Source: Zoogloea sp.
GTDB taxonomy: Bacteria; Pseudomonadota; Gammaproteobacteria; Burkholderiales; Rhodocyclaceae
Length of the DNA: 64,000 nt
Reading direction: 5' to 3'
NCBI RefSeq assembly: GCF_028689785.1
Contig: NZ_JAQVCN010000005.1
Coordinates: forward strand, 1 to 64,000
Under the pieces are notes generated by a model that had not been told where the DNA came from, did no database searches, and saw nothing but the letters and a program-made list of their open reading frames with translations. Made by a program: the position numbers and the translations under genes. Below, piece after piece: positions 18,675 through 29,827 of the stretch (position 1 is the stretch's first letter; every line of letters starts with the position of its first letter).

Positions 18675-19577
18675 TCAGCCCCGGCCTTGTTCCAGCCGGG
18701 CAAACCACCCCGCCAGAAAATCCACCAGTGCCCGTAGCACGGGGCGCATCTGCCGGTTCGACTGGAACACCGCGTGGATGCCCAGTGATTTGGGCTCATA
18801 GCCCGGCAGCAGGGCCACCAGCCGGCCAGCGGCGATGAGCTCGCGGGCGGCGTAGCGGGGCTGCAGGGCAATGCCGGCACCTTGTTCGGCAGCGCACAGC
18901 AGGGCGTGGGCCTCGTTGGCACTGAGCCGCCCACCCACCGGCACGCCGATGTGCTCACCCCGGGCATCCACGAACTCCCACAGGCTGTGACCGAAGTAGG
19001 AATAGGTCAGGCAGTTGTGGGTGCCCAGATCCTGGGGCGTACTGGGCGTGCCGTGCTCAGCCAGATAGGCGGGCGAGGCGCACACCACCGAGTGGCAATC
19101 CCCCAGCCGGCGGGCAACCACGTTGGGGTCCAGGTCGTTGGTGATGCGGATGGCCAGATCAATCCGCTCTTCCACCAGGTTCACCACCCGGGAATCAACA
19201 CGCAGGTCCACCGCCGCCAGGGGATGAGTGCGCAGGAACTCGGGCAGAGCCCGGGCCAGCGCAGTCTGAGCCAGGGATGATGCACAGGCCACGCGCAGCA
19301 TACCCTGCACGGGATCCGCCTCGTCGGTGCCCAGCACCGCCATGGCCGCCGACACTTCCAGCATGGCCCGGCAGCGGGCCAGCACCTGCTCGCCGGGGGG
19401 CGTCAGGCTCAGGCGACGGGTCGTCCGGTGCAGCAGCCGGGCGCCGGCCCAGGTCTCCATCTCCCGCAGGTAGCGGGTCACCATGGCCGGCGACATCTCC
19501 AGTGCCTGGGCGGCACCGGCCATGCTGCCCCGGTCGACGATCTCCACAAACACTTCGGCGGCGGTGATGCGGTCCAT
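18675..19577 (-). CDS. LysR-family transcriptional regulator
   Basis: The 300-aa protein has the N-terminal winged helix (EVFVEIVDRGSMAGAAQALE, MSPAMVTRYLREMETWAGAR, LLHRTTRRLSLTPPG) followed by a LysR substrate-binding domain (LRVACASSLAQTALARALPE). It is divergent from the NmrA-like gene with 124 bp between them, the usual position for a LysR protein that controls its neighbour. A perfect ATTCGATCGAAT palindrome adjoins its start. Inducer unknown. Confidence 0.92.
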   Translation of the reverse strand: MDRITAAEVFVEIVDRGSMAGAAQALEMSPAMVTRYLREMETWAGARLLHRTTRRLSLTPPGEQVLARCRAMLEVSAAMAVLGTDEADPVQGMLRVACASSLAQTALARALPEFLRTHPLAAVDLRVDSRVVNLVEERIDLAIRITNDLDPNVVARRLGDCHSVVCASPAYLAEHGTPSTPQDLGTHNCLTYSYFGHSLWEFVDARGEHIGVPVGGRLSANEAHALLCAAEQGAGIALQPRYAARELIAAGRLVALLPGYEPKSLGIHAVFQSNRQMRPVLRALVDFLAGWFARLEQGRG

Positions 19578-19589
19578 ATTCGATCGAAT
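19578..19589. promoter_or_regulatory. Palindrome at the LysR start, candidate operator
   Basis: ATTCGATCGAAT is a perfect 12-bp palindrome directly before the LysR ATG in the divergent promoter region. It has the T-N11-A-like dyad shape expected for LysR autoregulation. Short, so moderate support. Confidence 0.4.
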
Positions 19590-19701
19590 CGTGCAATAAA
19601 GACTTTCCGATTATGGAGTTTTTCTGCCGGATCAAGAAACATAGGATGACGGACATGGAAGGAGCAATCACGCTCCTCCACAAGCTTCCAGGAGAACATC
19701 C

Positions 19702-20319
19702 ATGTCTCACGTCGCCATCCTCGGCATCACCGGCCGCGCCGGTTCCCGCATCGCCACCGAACTCCTCGGCCGCCAGCACACGATCACCGGCATCGCCCGG
19801 AACATCAGCCAGGCCAGCGCCCAACCCGGCCTGAGCCTGAAGGCCGCCGATGTCACCGACGGCAAGGCCCTGACCAGCCTGCTCCCGGGCCATGATGTGG
19901 TGGTCAGCAGCACTCGCTTTGTCGACGGCATCGACGCCGCTACCCTGCTCGCTGCGGCAAAGCAGGCCGGCGTGAAGCGGGTCGTGGTGGTCGGCGGGGC
20001 CGGCAGCCTGGAGGTAGCCCCGGGCGTCGCCCTCATCGACACCCCCGGATTTCCGGAGCTCTACAAGGCCGAGGCGGGCGCAGGCCGCGTCTTCCTGCAG
20101 GCCCTGCGCGCCGAGAACGAGATCGACTGGACCTTCATCTCCCCATCAGCCCTGTTCGAACCGGGCGAACGCCGCGGGCACTTCCGCTTGGGCAGCGACG
20201 CATTGCTGGTAGACGCGGCAGGCAACAGCCACATCTCCATGGAAGACTACGCCATCGCCCTGGCCGATGAGATCGAGCACCCCCGGCACCACCGCCAGCG
20301 CTTCACCGTGGGGTACTGA
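19702..20319 (+). CDS. NAD(P)-binding NmrA/SDR-like oxidoreductase
   Basis: The 205-aa protein starts with a Rossmann fold (HVAILGITGRAGSRIATELL) and contains a second strand KRVVVVGGAGSLEV, DWTFISPSALFEPGERRG and a C-terminal ISMEDYAIALADEIEHPRH, typical of NAD(P)H-binding NmrA/YwnB-like proteins. Substrate unknown. A GGAG site precedes the ATG. The adjacent, divergent LysR gene probably regulates it. Confidence 0.85.
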   Translation: MSHVAILGITGRAGSRIATELLGRQHTITGIARNISQASAQPGLSLKAADVTDGKALTSLLPGHDVVVSSTRFVDGIDAATLLAAAKQAGVKRVVVVGGAGSLEVAPGVALIDTPGFPELYKAEAGAGRVFLQALRAENEIDWTFISPSALFEPGERRGHFRLGSDALLVDAAGNSHISMEDYAIALADEIEHPRHHRQRFTVGY

Positions 20320-20368
20320 AGCGTCTTCGATAACCACAATCCGCTGGCCTCATGGTTAAATCCGGACC

Positions 20369-21745
<1,377 letters not shown>

Positions 21746-21767
21746 GCCTTCGTAAAACAGGCCGCCC

Positions 21768-23885
21768 TTGATCGACTTCCGCGACCGCCTCAGTCGCTCG
21801 GTCCGCAGCAAGCTGCTGGCCATGGTGCTGGCGCCGCTACTCCTCGGCGTGCCCATTCTCCTCGGGCTGGTGTGGATGTGGGGCACCCAGGGCTACCAGC
21901 AGCTGGTCAGCTACAAGGTCGGCTCCGACCTGATCACCGCCCACGAATATTTTGCTCACATGCACCAGAATGTCGCCGTGGACATCGGCGCGCTGGCTAG
22001 CTCCCATCGCCTGTCCCGGGCCATGGCGGCCCCCGCTGGCGCAGCCCTCGACAGCTATCTGGAAGAAGCCCGGGGCCAGGCCGGGCTGGATTTTCTCTAC
22101 CTCCTCGACGCCCGTGGCGAACTGCTCGGCGCCGACCTACCCCGCCACCACCCCAGCGCCCGACGCGACGACTGGCCGGTGGTGCGCAAGGCCCTCGCCG
22201 GTGAGCCCGCCACCGCCATCGATGTCTTCGACGCCGAACACCTGGCCGCCATCAACCCCGCGCTGCGCCAACGCGCCCGCCTGAGCCTGGTGCCCACCCC
22301 CAACGCCGCCCCCGACGCACGCCTGGAGGAAACCCGGGGCCTGCTCATCCACGCCGCCATTCCGGTGCGCGACGAAAGCGAGCGGCTGGTGGCCGTGCTC
22401 GAAGGCGGCGTCCTGCTCAACGGCAACAGCGACATGGTGGATCGCATCAACGCCATCATCTATCGGGAAGGCACCCTGCCCCTGGGCAGCCGGGGCACTG
22501 CCACCCTCTTCCTCGGCGACACCCGCATCGCCACCAACGTGCGCCTCTTCGAGGGCGAACGCGCCCTCGGTACCCGCGCCTCCCGAGCCGTGCGCGACCA
22601 CGTGCTGACCGAAGGCAAGGTGTGGCTGGACACCGCCTTCGTGGTGAACGACTACTACGTGTCGGGTTACGAGCCCGTCATCGACAGCTTCGGCAAGCGG
22701 GTCGGCATGCTCTATGTGGGCTTCCTCGAAGCGCCCTTCAGCGCCGCCATGCAGGGCGCCCTGTTCACCCTCTTCGCGGTCTTCGTGTCGGTCAGCGTGG
22801 CTGGCTGCGTGCTGTCCCTGCGCTGGGCACGGAGCATCTTCAAACCCGTCGAGCAGGTCGGCGCCACCATCCAGCGCGTGGGCCAGGGCGACGCCGAGGC
22901 CCGGGTCGGGCCAGTGGCCAGCCGGGACGAGATCGGCCAGCTGGCCGCCGCCTTCGACGGCCTCCTCGACACCCTCGCCGCACGCCGGGCCGAGTTGCAA
23001 CGCTGGGCCGACGAGCTCGACCGCAAGGTGGCCGATCGCACCCTCGAACTGCAAGAGGCCAACGCCACCCTCGAACAGGCCCGCCGCCACCTGGCCATGA
23101 CCGAAAAGCTCGCCGCCATAGGCGAACTCACCGCCGGCGTGGCCCACGAGATCAACAACCCCGTGGCGGTCATCCAGGGCAACCTGGACGTACTCAAGGA
23201 AATCCTCGGCCCGGCCGCCGATCCGGTGCGCGAAGAGATCCGCCTCATCCACGAACAGACCCACCGCATCTGGCTGATCGTCACCAAGCTGCTGCAGTTT
23301 GCCCGACCGGGCGAATTTGCCGGCTACGTGGAGGGCGTAGACCCGAATGCCCTGATCGCCGACTGCCTGGTGCTCACCCGCCACAACCTGGAGCGCCGCA
23401 ACATCGACGTCCATGTGGACACCGCCGCCACCTGCCGGGTCGAGGTGAATGCCAGCGAACTGCAACAGGTCCTGATCAACCTCATCGTCAATGCCATCCA
23501 GGCCATGCCGGACGGCGGCAGCCTGCGCCTGCGCATCCGCGACTGGGAGGAGGACGGCCAGCCGGTGGGCGCTCGCATGGAAGTCTGCGACACCGGCCAA
23601 GGCATCGCCGCCGAAGACCTGTCACGTATCTTCGACCCCTTCTTCACCACCAAGAAAGGCTCGGGCACCGGGCTCGGGCTGTCCATCAGCTACACCATCA
23701 TCGAACGCTACGGCGGCCGCATCTCCGTGGCCAGCCAACCCGGGCAGGGCGCCTGCTTCACCGTACACCTGCGCAGCGAAGCCCGCTACGCCGACACCCC
23801 CACCGCCCCGGGTTTCAACGCCCGCTGGATCGAGACCGGCACGGCAACCGAGCCTGGCCGCCCGTCCGACGCAAACACACGCTGA
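21768..23885 (+). CDS. Membrane sensor histidine kinase
   Basis: The 705-aa kinase has an N-terminal membrane helix (about 17-38), a large periplasmic sensing region (about 40-325, Cache-like), a second helix (about 330-351), a HAMP domain (about 352-405), a coiled coil, the HisKA box with H460 (GVAHEINNPVAV) and an HATPase_c domain (DTGQGIAAEDLSRIFDPF, GSGTGLGLSISYTII). The start is TTG at 21768. It follows the sigma-54 response regulator by 22 bp and should phosphorylate its D74. The signal sensed is unknown; the next genes encode formate dehydrogenase. Confidence 0.9.
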   Translation: MIDFRDRLSRSVRSKLLAMVLAPLLLGVPILLGLVWMWGTQGYQQLVSYKVGSDLITAHEYFAHMHQNVAVDIGALASSHRLSRAMAAPAGAALDSYLEEARGQAGLDFLYLLDARGELLGADLPRHHPSARRDDWPVVRKALAGEPATAIDVFDAEHLAAINPALRQRARLSLVPTPNAAPDARLEETRGLLIHAAIPVRDESERLVAVLEGGVLLNGNSDMVDRINAIIYREGTLPLGSRGTATLFLGDTRIATNVRLFEGERALGTRASRAVRDHVLTEGKVWLDTAFVVNDYYVSGYEPVIDSFGKRVGMLYVGFLEAPFSAAMQGALFTLFAVFVSVSVAGCVLSLRWARSIFKPVEQVGATIQRVGQGDAEARVGPVASRDEIGQLAAAFDGLLDTLAARRAELQRWADELDRKVADRTLELQEANATLEQARRHLAMTEKLAAIGELTAGVAHEINNPVAVIQGNLDVLKEILGPAADPVREEIRLIHEQTHRIWLIVTKLLQFARPGEFAGYVEGVDPNALIADCLVLTRHNLERRNIDVHVDTAATCRVEVNASELQQVLINLIVNAIQAMPDGGSLRLRIRDWEEDGQPVGARMEVCDTGQGIAAEDLSRIFDPFFTTKKGSGTGLGLSISYTIIERYGGRISVASQPGQGACFTVHLRSEARYADTPTAPGFNARWIETGTATEPGRPSDANTR

Positions 23886-24023
23886 CACCGCCCACTATCA
23901 CCGCCATCAACAGCATCGCCATGTCTTGCAGTTGGCCAGGACGCAAGCTCACAAAAACGCACTTGGTATAAACAGCACGGGGCAGCATGATGGCCGGGCG
24001 CTCGGGCCGGCTCCGGAACAGAT

Positions 24024-24058
24024 GGGACATTTTGTCCAATCAGAAGACAAAATGTCCC
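24024..24058. promoter_or_regulatory. Tandem activator sites upstream of fdnG
   Basis: GACATTTTGTC (24026-24036) and GACAAAATGTC (24046-24056) are two palindromes of the form GACA-N3-TGTC, centred 20 bp apart; together they form a perfect 13-bp inverted repeat (24024-24036 and 24046-24058). They lie about 55-85 bp before the sigma-54 promoter at 24111, the position of an enhancer site for an NtrC-type activator. The cognate regulator is probably that at 20369-21745. Confidence 0.65.
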
Positions 24059-24110
24059 GATCTTTCCAAATGCGTCCATTCAAGCCATTGATTCCTAAGA
24101 CCACGCCTCC

Positions 24111-24126
24111 TGGCTCGGCGCTTGCA
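24111..24126 (+). promoter_or_regulatory. Predicted sigma-54 promoter of fdnGHI
   Basis: TGGCTCGGCGCTTGCA matches the -24/-12 consensus TGGCACG-N4-TTGCA at all but one defined base, with GG and GC exactly 10 bases apart. It lies 50 bp upstream of the fdnG ATG on the same strand. A sigma-54 activator gene and paired palindromes lie just upstream, which makes a chance match unlikely. Confidence 0.75.
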
Positions 24127-24175
24127 GGTCATCCAGACCGTTCTTCAACAACACCTCAAAGGGGGAAGAATCATC

Positions 24176-27100
24176 ATGCAACTCTCACGGCGCCAGTTTT
24201 TCAAGGTGGCCGCCGGGGGCTTGACCGGTTCGAGTCTCGTCGCGATGGGCTTTTCACCCACCGCGGCCCTCGCCGAAGTTCGCACCTTCAAGCTCGCGCG
24301 CACCACGGAAACGCGCAACACCTGTCCGTACTGTTCGGTCGGTTGCGGCATCATCATGTACAGCCTCGGCGACAAGGCCAAAAACGTCCACGCCGAAATC
24401 ATCCACATCGAGGGCGACCCAGATCACCCGGTAAACCGCGGCAGCCTGTGCCCCAAGGGTGCCGGCCTGCTCGACTTCGTGCACAGCAAGAACCGGCTCA
24501 AGTACCCGGAGGTGCGCGAACCCGGCACCAAGGAATGGAAGCGCATCGGCTGGGACGAGGCTTTCACCCGCATCGCCAAGCTGATGAAGGAAGACCGCGA
24601 CGCCAACTTTGTCGCCAAGAACGCCGATGGCGTAACAGTTAACCGCTGGCTCACCACCGGTTTCCTCGCCGCCTCCGCCTCCAGCAACGAATCCGGCTAC
24701 ATCACCCACAAGGTGGTGCGCAGCCTGGGAATGCTCGCATTCGATAACCAAGCACGTGTCTGACACGGCCCGACGGTGGCAAGTCTTGCCCCGACGTATG
24801 GCCGCGGCGCGATGACCAATCACTGGTCCGACATCAAGAATGCGGACGTGATCCTGATCATGGGCGGCAACGCTGCCGAAGCCCACCCCTGTGGGTTCAA
24901 ATGGGTGACCGAAGCGAAGGCAAAGAACAAGGCCCGCCTCGTTGTCGTGGATCCGCGCTTCACGCGATCCGCTGCGATGGCCGACCTCTACGCGCCCATC
25001 CGCACCGGCACCGACATCGCCTTCCTGGGCGGGGTGATCCATTACCTGATCACCAACAACAAGGTGCACTTGGACTACATCAAGTCCTACACCGACATGA
25101 CTTTCCTGGTGAAGGACGAGTTCGCCTTTGCGGACGGCTTCTTCTCAGGCTACGACCCGGAAAAACGCAAGTACGACAAATCCAGCTGGGAATACCAGAT
25201 GGGCGAGGACGGCTTCGTCAAGACCGACCCCAGCCTGGAGAACCCGCGCTGCGTGTGGAACCTGATGAAGGCCCACTTCAGCCGCTACACCCCGGACGTG
25301 GTGGAGAACATCTGCGGCACCCCCAAGGACAAGTTCCTGCAGGTGGCCGAGCTGCTCGCCTCCAGCCACACGCCGGACCGGGTGATGACCATTCTGTATG
25401 CCCTCGGCTGGACCCAGCACAGCACCGGCTCGCAGATCATCCGCACGGCGGCCATGGTGCAGCTGCTGCTCGGCAACATCGGCCGGGCCGGGGGCGGGGT
25501 GAATGCCCTGCGGGGTCACTCCAACATCCAGGGGCTCACCGATCTGGGCCTGCTCTCCAACCTGCTACCGGGCTACATGACCCTGCCAGGCGAGAAGGAG
25601 ACAGACTACGACGCCTACATCGCCAAGCGTGCGCCCAAGCCCATGCGACCGGGCCAGCTCTCCTACTGGCAGAACTACGGCAAGTTCCACGTCAGCCTGA
25701 TGAAGGCCTGGTACGGAAACGCCGCCACCAAAGAGAACAACTGGGCCTTCGACTACCTGCCCAAGCTCGACAAGACCTACGACGTGCTGCAGGTCTTCGA
25801 GCTGATGCACCAGGGCAAGATGAACGGCTACATCGCCCAGGGCTTCAACCCCCTCAACTCCTTCCCCAACAAGGCGAAGGTGGGTGCCGCGTTGTCCAGG
25901 CTCAAATACCTGGTGGTAATCGACCCTCTGGCCACCGAGACCTCCGAGTTCTGGCAGAACTACGGCGAGTTCAACGACGTGGACCCGGCCAAGATCCAGA
26001 CCACGGTGTTCCGCCTGCCCTCCACCTGCTTTGCCGAGGAGGACGGCGCCATCGTCAATTCCGGACGCTGGCTGCAGTGGCACTGGAAGGGCGCCGAGCC
26101 CCCAGGCGAGGCGAAACCCGACCCGGCGATCATGGCGGGCATCTTCCTGCGCCTGCGGGATATGTATAAAAAGGACGGCGGGGCCTTCCCCGACCCCATC
26201 CTCAACCTGGCCTGGACCCACAAGCTTCCTTACGACCCCTCGTCCGAAGAGCTGGCCAAGGAATACAACGGCAAGACCTTCGCCGATCAGCTCGATCCGA
26301 AGGATCCGACCAAGGTCATCAAGAAGGCCGGCGAGTTGCTGGACGGCTTCGCCCAGCTCAAGGATGACGGCTCCACGGCCTGCGGCTGCTGGATCTTCTC
26401 GGGCGCCTGGACCGAAAAGGGCAACATGATGGCCCGGCGCGACAACGCCGACCCCTACCACAACGGTCAGACCCTGGGCTGGGCCTTCGCCTGGCCGGCC
26501 AACCGGCGCATTCTTTACAACCGCGCCTCGGCCGACCCGGCCGGCAAACCCTGGGATGCCAAGCGCAAGCAGGTGTGGTGGGACGCCACCCAGAGCAAGT
26601 GGGTGGGCTCCGATGTGCCCGATTTCAAGGCCGATTCGGTCCCTGAGGACGGCATGGGGCCCTTCATCATGACCCCAGAGGGTGTGGCCCGCTTCTTTGC
26701 CCGGGGTGCCATGAACGAAGGCCCCTTCCCCGAGCACTACGAGCCCTTCGAGACCCCCATCGGTGTGAACCCCATGCACCGCAACAACCCCAAGGCCACG
26801 TCCAACCCGGCCGCGCGGGTGTTCAAGGGCGACATGGAGGCTTTCGGCACGGCCAAGGACTTCCCCTACGCCGCCACCACCTACCGCCTCACCGAACACT
26901 TCCACTACTGGACCAAGCACGTGCATTCCAACGCCGTGATCCAGCCGGAACAGTTCGTCGAGATCGGCGAGGCGCTGGCGGCGGAGAAGGGCATCAAGGC
27001 CGGCGACAAGGTCAAGGTGAGCTCCAACCGGGGCTACATCAAGGCCGTGGCGGTGGTGACCAAGCGCATCAAACCCCTCAAGGTCGACGGAAAGACGGTT

Positions 27101-27247
27101 CACCACGTCGGGATCCCGCTCCACTGGGGCTTCAAGGGGGTGGCCAAGAACGGCTTCATCACCAACACCCTGACGCCTTTTGTAGGAGACGGGAACACCC
27201 AGACGCCGGAGTTCAAGTCCTTCCTGGTCAACGTCGAGAAAGCCTGA
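24176..27247 (+). CDS. fdnG: Selenocysteine formate dehydrogenase alpha subunit
   Basis: Catalytic, molybdenum-containing subunit of periplasm-facing formate dehydrogenase N. It starts [15 protein letters not shown], a twin-arginine signal, after a GGGGGAAG ribosome site. The [4Fe-4S] site is CPYCSVGC with a later CPKG. The in-frame TGA at 24761-24763 is residue 196, within [15 protein letters not shown], exactly the Sec position and context of E. coli FdnG. Reading through gives 1023 aa, against about 1015 for E. coli, with the molybdopterin dinucleotide-binding domain at the C-terminus. It is therefore one gene, not two. fdnH follows after 10 bp. The selA, selB and selC genes nearby support read-through. 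Confidence 0.96.
24761..24805 (+). promoter_or_regulatory. Sec UGA codon and SECIS element of fdnG
   Basis: The UGA is followed by ACACGGCCCGACGGTGGC and AAGTCTTGCCCCGACG, matching bacterial SECIS elements of fdnG/fdhF type. The apical part GGCA-AGTCT-TGCC forms a short hairpin with the loop bases recognised by SelB. The element lies within the coding sequence directly after the UGA, as in E. coli. Confidence 0.85.
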
Positions 27248-27257
27248 GGAGATCGCC

Positions 27258-28154
27258 ATGGCACTGCAATCACTTGACATCGCCAAGCGCTCGGCAACGA
27301 CCACCGAGCCGCCCCAGGCACGCAAGACCCTAGAAGTCGCCAAGCTCATCGACGTCTCCAAGTGCATCGGCTGCAAAGCCTGCCAGGTGGCGTGCCTTCA
27401 GTGGAACGACCTCCACGAAGAGGTCGGGAGCTGCGGCGGCACCTATGACAACCCCACGGACATGACCGCCAACTCCTGGACGGTCATGCGCTACGCCGAA
27501 GTCGAATCGGAAGAACGGGGCCTCGAATGGCTGATCCGCAAGGACGGCTGCATGCACTGCGAGGACCCTGGCTGCCTGAAGGCCTGCCCGGCCCCCGGCG
27601 CCATCATCAAGTACGCCAACGGGATCGTGGATTTCCACCAGGAAAACTGCATCGGCTGCGGCTACTGCGTGGCGGGCTGCCCCTTCAATGTCCCGCGCAT
27701 CTCGAAGAAGGACAGCAAGGCCTACAAGTGCACCCTGTGCTCCGACCGTGTCGCGGTGGGCCTGGAGCCGGCCTGCGTCAAGGTCTGCCCCACCGGCTCC
27801 ATCAGCTTCGGCTCGAAGGAGGACATGAAGGAGCTGGCCGATGAGCGCATCACCGAGCTCAAGGAGCGGGGTTTCAAGAACGCCGGCCTGTACGACCCGG
27901 CCGGAGTGGGCGGCACCCACGTGATGTACGTGCTCAACCACGCCGACAAGCCGAGCCTGTACAGCGGCCTGCCCGCCGACCCGACGATCGCACCCACCGT
28001 CTCCCTGTGGAAGGGCTTCGCCAAGCCCCTGGCCATGGCCGGCATTGCTGCCGCGGCCCTGGGTGGCCTCTTCCACTATGTGATGAAGGGCCCGAACGAA
28101 GTGTCCAAGGAGATCGAAGCCGAAGTCGAAAAGGAACTGGAGGCCGAAAAATGA
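27258..28154 (+). CDS. fdnH: Formate dehydrogenase iron-sulfur subunit
   Basis: The 298-aa beta subunit carries electrons from FdnG to the cytochrome. Four Cys sets for [4Fe-4S] clusters are visible: [37 protein letters not shown] and CTLCSDRV with CVKVCPTG. A single C-terminal membrane helix (about 255-275, [14 protein letters not shown]) anchors it in the inner membrane. Length is close to E. coli FdnH. Its stop overlaps the start of fdnI by 4 bp. Confidence 0.96.
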   Translation: MALQSLDIAKRSATTTEPPQARKTLEVAKLIDVSKCIGCKACQVACLQWNDLHEEVGSCGGTYDNPTDMTANSWTVMRYAEVESEERGLEWLIRKDGCMHCEDPGCLKACPAPGAIIKYANGIVDFHQENCIGCGYCVAGCPFNVPRISKKDSKAYKCTLCSDRVAVGLEPACVKVCPTGSISFGSKEDMKELADERITELKERGFKNAGLYDPAGVGGTHVMYVLNHADKPSLYSGLPADPTIAPTVSLWKGFAKPLAMAGIAAAALGGLFHYVMKGPNEVSKEIEAEVEKELEAEK

Positions 28155-28777
28155 TCCGTGATCCGTCCGACCTGCAACGCTACAACGCGTCCGAGAGGGC
28201 CAACCACTGGATTGTGGGCATCTGCTTCATCCTGCTCGCGCTCTCCGGCCTGGCCCTGTTCCACCCGGCCCTGTTCCCCCTCACCAACCTGTTCGGTGGC
28301 GGGGTGTGGACCCGCATCCTGCACCCCTTCATCGGGGTGATCATGATGCTGTTCTTCGTGGTGATGTTCTTCCGCTTCAAACGCCTCAACCACATGACCG
28401 ACCCCGACTGGGAGTGGGTCAAGCGGGCCAGGGAAATGGTGGATGGAGATGACCACAACATGCCGGAGATGGGCAAGTACAACGGGGGGCAGAAGCTGCT
28501 GTTCTGGTTCCTCGGCCTGGCCATGCTGATGCTCTTCGTATCGGGCATCATCATCTGGCGGGCGTACTTCTCCCATTACTTCCCCATCGGCGTGATCCGC
28601 ACCGGGGCCGTGCTGCATGCGGTCTTTGCCACGGTGATGATCATCGCGATCATCGTTCACGTGTATGCCGCCATCTGGGTCCGGGGCACCATCCGGGCCA
28701 TGCTCTACGGCACCGTGACCCGCGCCTGGGCCAAGCAGCATCACCGGGCCTGGTATCGCCAGGTGACCGGCAAGTAG
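28151..28777 (+). CDS. fdnI: Formate dehydrogenase cytochrome b556 subunit
   Basis: The 208-aa gamma subunit is a four-helix membrane cytochrome b that passes electrons to quinone. Helices are visible at about 18-40, 52-70, 113-135 and 150-172. His residues that could bind heme include RANHW near the start, LHPFIG, LHAVFA and VHVYAAIW. The ATG at 28151 overlaps the fdnH stop (ATGA); longer frames upstream lie within fdnH and are not real. Confidence 0.95.
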   Translation: MIRDPSDLQRYNASERANHWIVGICFILLALSGLALFHPALFPLTNLFGGGVWTRILHPFIGVIMMLFFVVMFFRFKRLNHMTDPDWEWVKRAREMVDGDDHNMPEMGKYNGGQKLLFWFLGLAMLMLFVSGIIIWRAYFSHYFPIGVIRTGAVLHAVFATVMIIAIIVHVYAAIWVRGTIRAMLYGTVTRAWAKQHHRAWYRQVTGK

Positions 28778-28785
28778 CACAATCC

Positions 28786-28813
28786 GGCGGGGGCCCCAGC
28801 CGGCGCCCCCGCC
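28786..28813 (+). terminator. GC-rich hairpin between fdnI and fdhE
   Basis: GGCGGGGGC (28786-28794) pairs with GCCCCCGCC (28805-28813) across ten bases. There is no T tract, so it may protect the fdnGHI transcript end or attenuate read-through into fdhE rather than act as a full terminator. Confidence 0.4.
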
Positions 28814-28881
28814 GCCCGAATTCCCGGTGCCGTCCGTCAGACAAACCGGCGCCCGAGCCCCGAAGCCCTATCTGGAACGCC

Positions 28882-29814
28882 ATGCAGACACTGCTCAGTC
28901 CCGAAGAAATCGCCACCCAGGCCGTCGCCGAGAACAGCTCCAACCGGCTTCCTTCCACCTGGGTTTTTGCCAACCGCGCCGAGCGCCTGCGGGCCCTGGC
29001 CGGTGAGCACGCCATGGCCGACTTCCTGCTCTTCTGCGCCCGGATCGCCGACGTCCAGCAGCAGCAACTCGACCGCCTTCGCCCCCTCACCGCCCGCCCC
29101 GACGCGGCCCTGCTCAAGCGCTGCCGCGAACACGGCATGCCGCCCCTCGATGCCCAGGGCGCTGAGCTGCCCGAGGCCTGGTTCAGCGTCCTCCAGCACC
29201 TCGCCGCCGCCCTCGACCCCTACGCCCCGCCGGTACTGCAGTCGGCCCTGCTGAGCCTGCCTGGCATGGCGCGCGACACCATGGACGAACTCGCCCGCAG
29301 CATCCTGCGCTGCGAGGAAGCACCGGACACCGTCATCGAACTGGCCCTCGCCCCCCTCGTCGGCGCTGCCCTGCAGGTTGCCTGGACAGCCCGCGCCCTG
29401 GCCCTCGCCGAAAGCGACATTCCCGCCGGCTTCGAAGACAGCCTGTGCCCGGCCTGCGGCGCCCACCCGGTGGCCTCCATCGTGCGCATCGGCGATGCCG
29501 GCCACGGCGTGCGCTACGCCACCTGCAGCCTGTGCGCCTGCGAATGGCACGTCACCCGCATCAAGTGCGTGCCCTGCCACAACACCAAGGGCATCAGTTA
29601 TCAGGGCCTGGAAAGCCGGCAGGGCACCGTGCACCCCGGCGTCAAGGCCGAAACCTGCCCCGAATGCCAGGCCAGCCTGAAGATCGTGTCCATGGAGAAA
29701 GACCCGCTGGTGGATGCCTTCGCCGACGACCTGGCCACCCTGGCCCTCGACATGCTGGTGGACGAGGCCGGCTTCCACCGAGCCGGTCGCAACCTGTTCC
29801 TGTTCACCCCCTAG
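28882..29814 (+). CDS. fdhE: Formate dehydrogenase accessory protein FdhE
   Basis: FdhE is required for assembly of active respiratory formate dehydrogenases. The 310-aa protein ends with rubredoxin-like metal-binding Cys pairs characteristic of the family: [29 protein letters not shown] and CPECQAS. The N-terminal half is helical. It lies between fdnGHI and selA, 13 bp before selA, consistent with a maturation operon. Confidence 0.95.
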   Translation: MQTLLSPEEIATQAVAENSSNRLPSTWVFANRAERLRALAGEHAMADFLLFCARIADVQQQQLDRLRPLTARPDAALLKRCREHGMPPLDAQGAELPEAWFSVLQHLAAALDPYAPPVLQSALLSLPGMARDTMDELARSILRCEEAPDTVIELALAPLVGAALQVAWTARALALAESDIPAGFEDSLCPACGAHPVASIVRIGDAGHGVRYATCSLCACEWHVTRIKCVPCHNTKGISYQGLESRQGTVHPGVKAETCPECQASLKIVSMEKDPLVDAFADDLATLALDMLVDEAGFHRAGRNLFLFTP

Positions 29815-29827
29815 GAGACTCCCCACG

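Noticed and set aside
24176-24763. fdnG as a truncated gene followed by a second separate gene at 24776
   Set aside because: The TGA falls at the known Sec position (196) in a conserved context with a SECIS, in the same frame as the downstream part, and sel genes are present.
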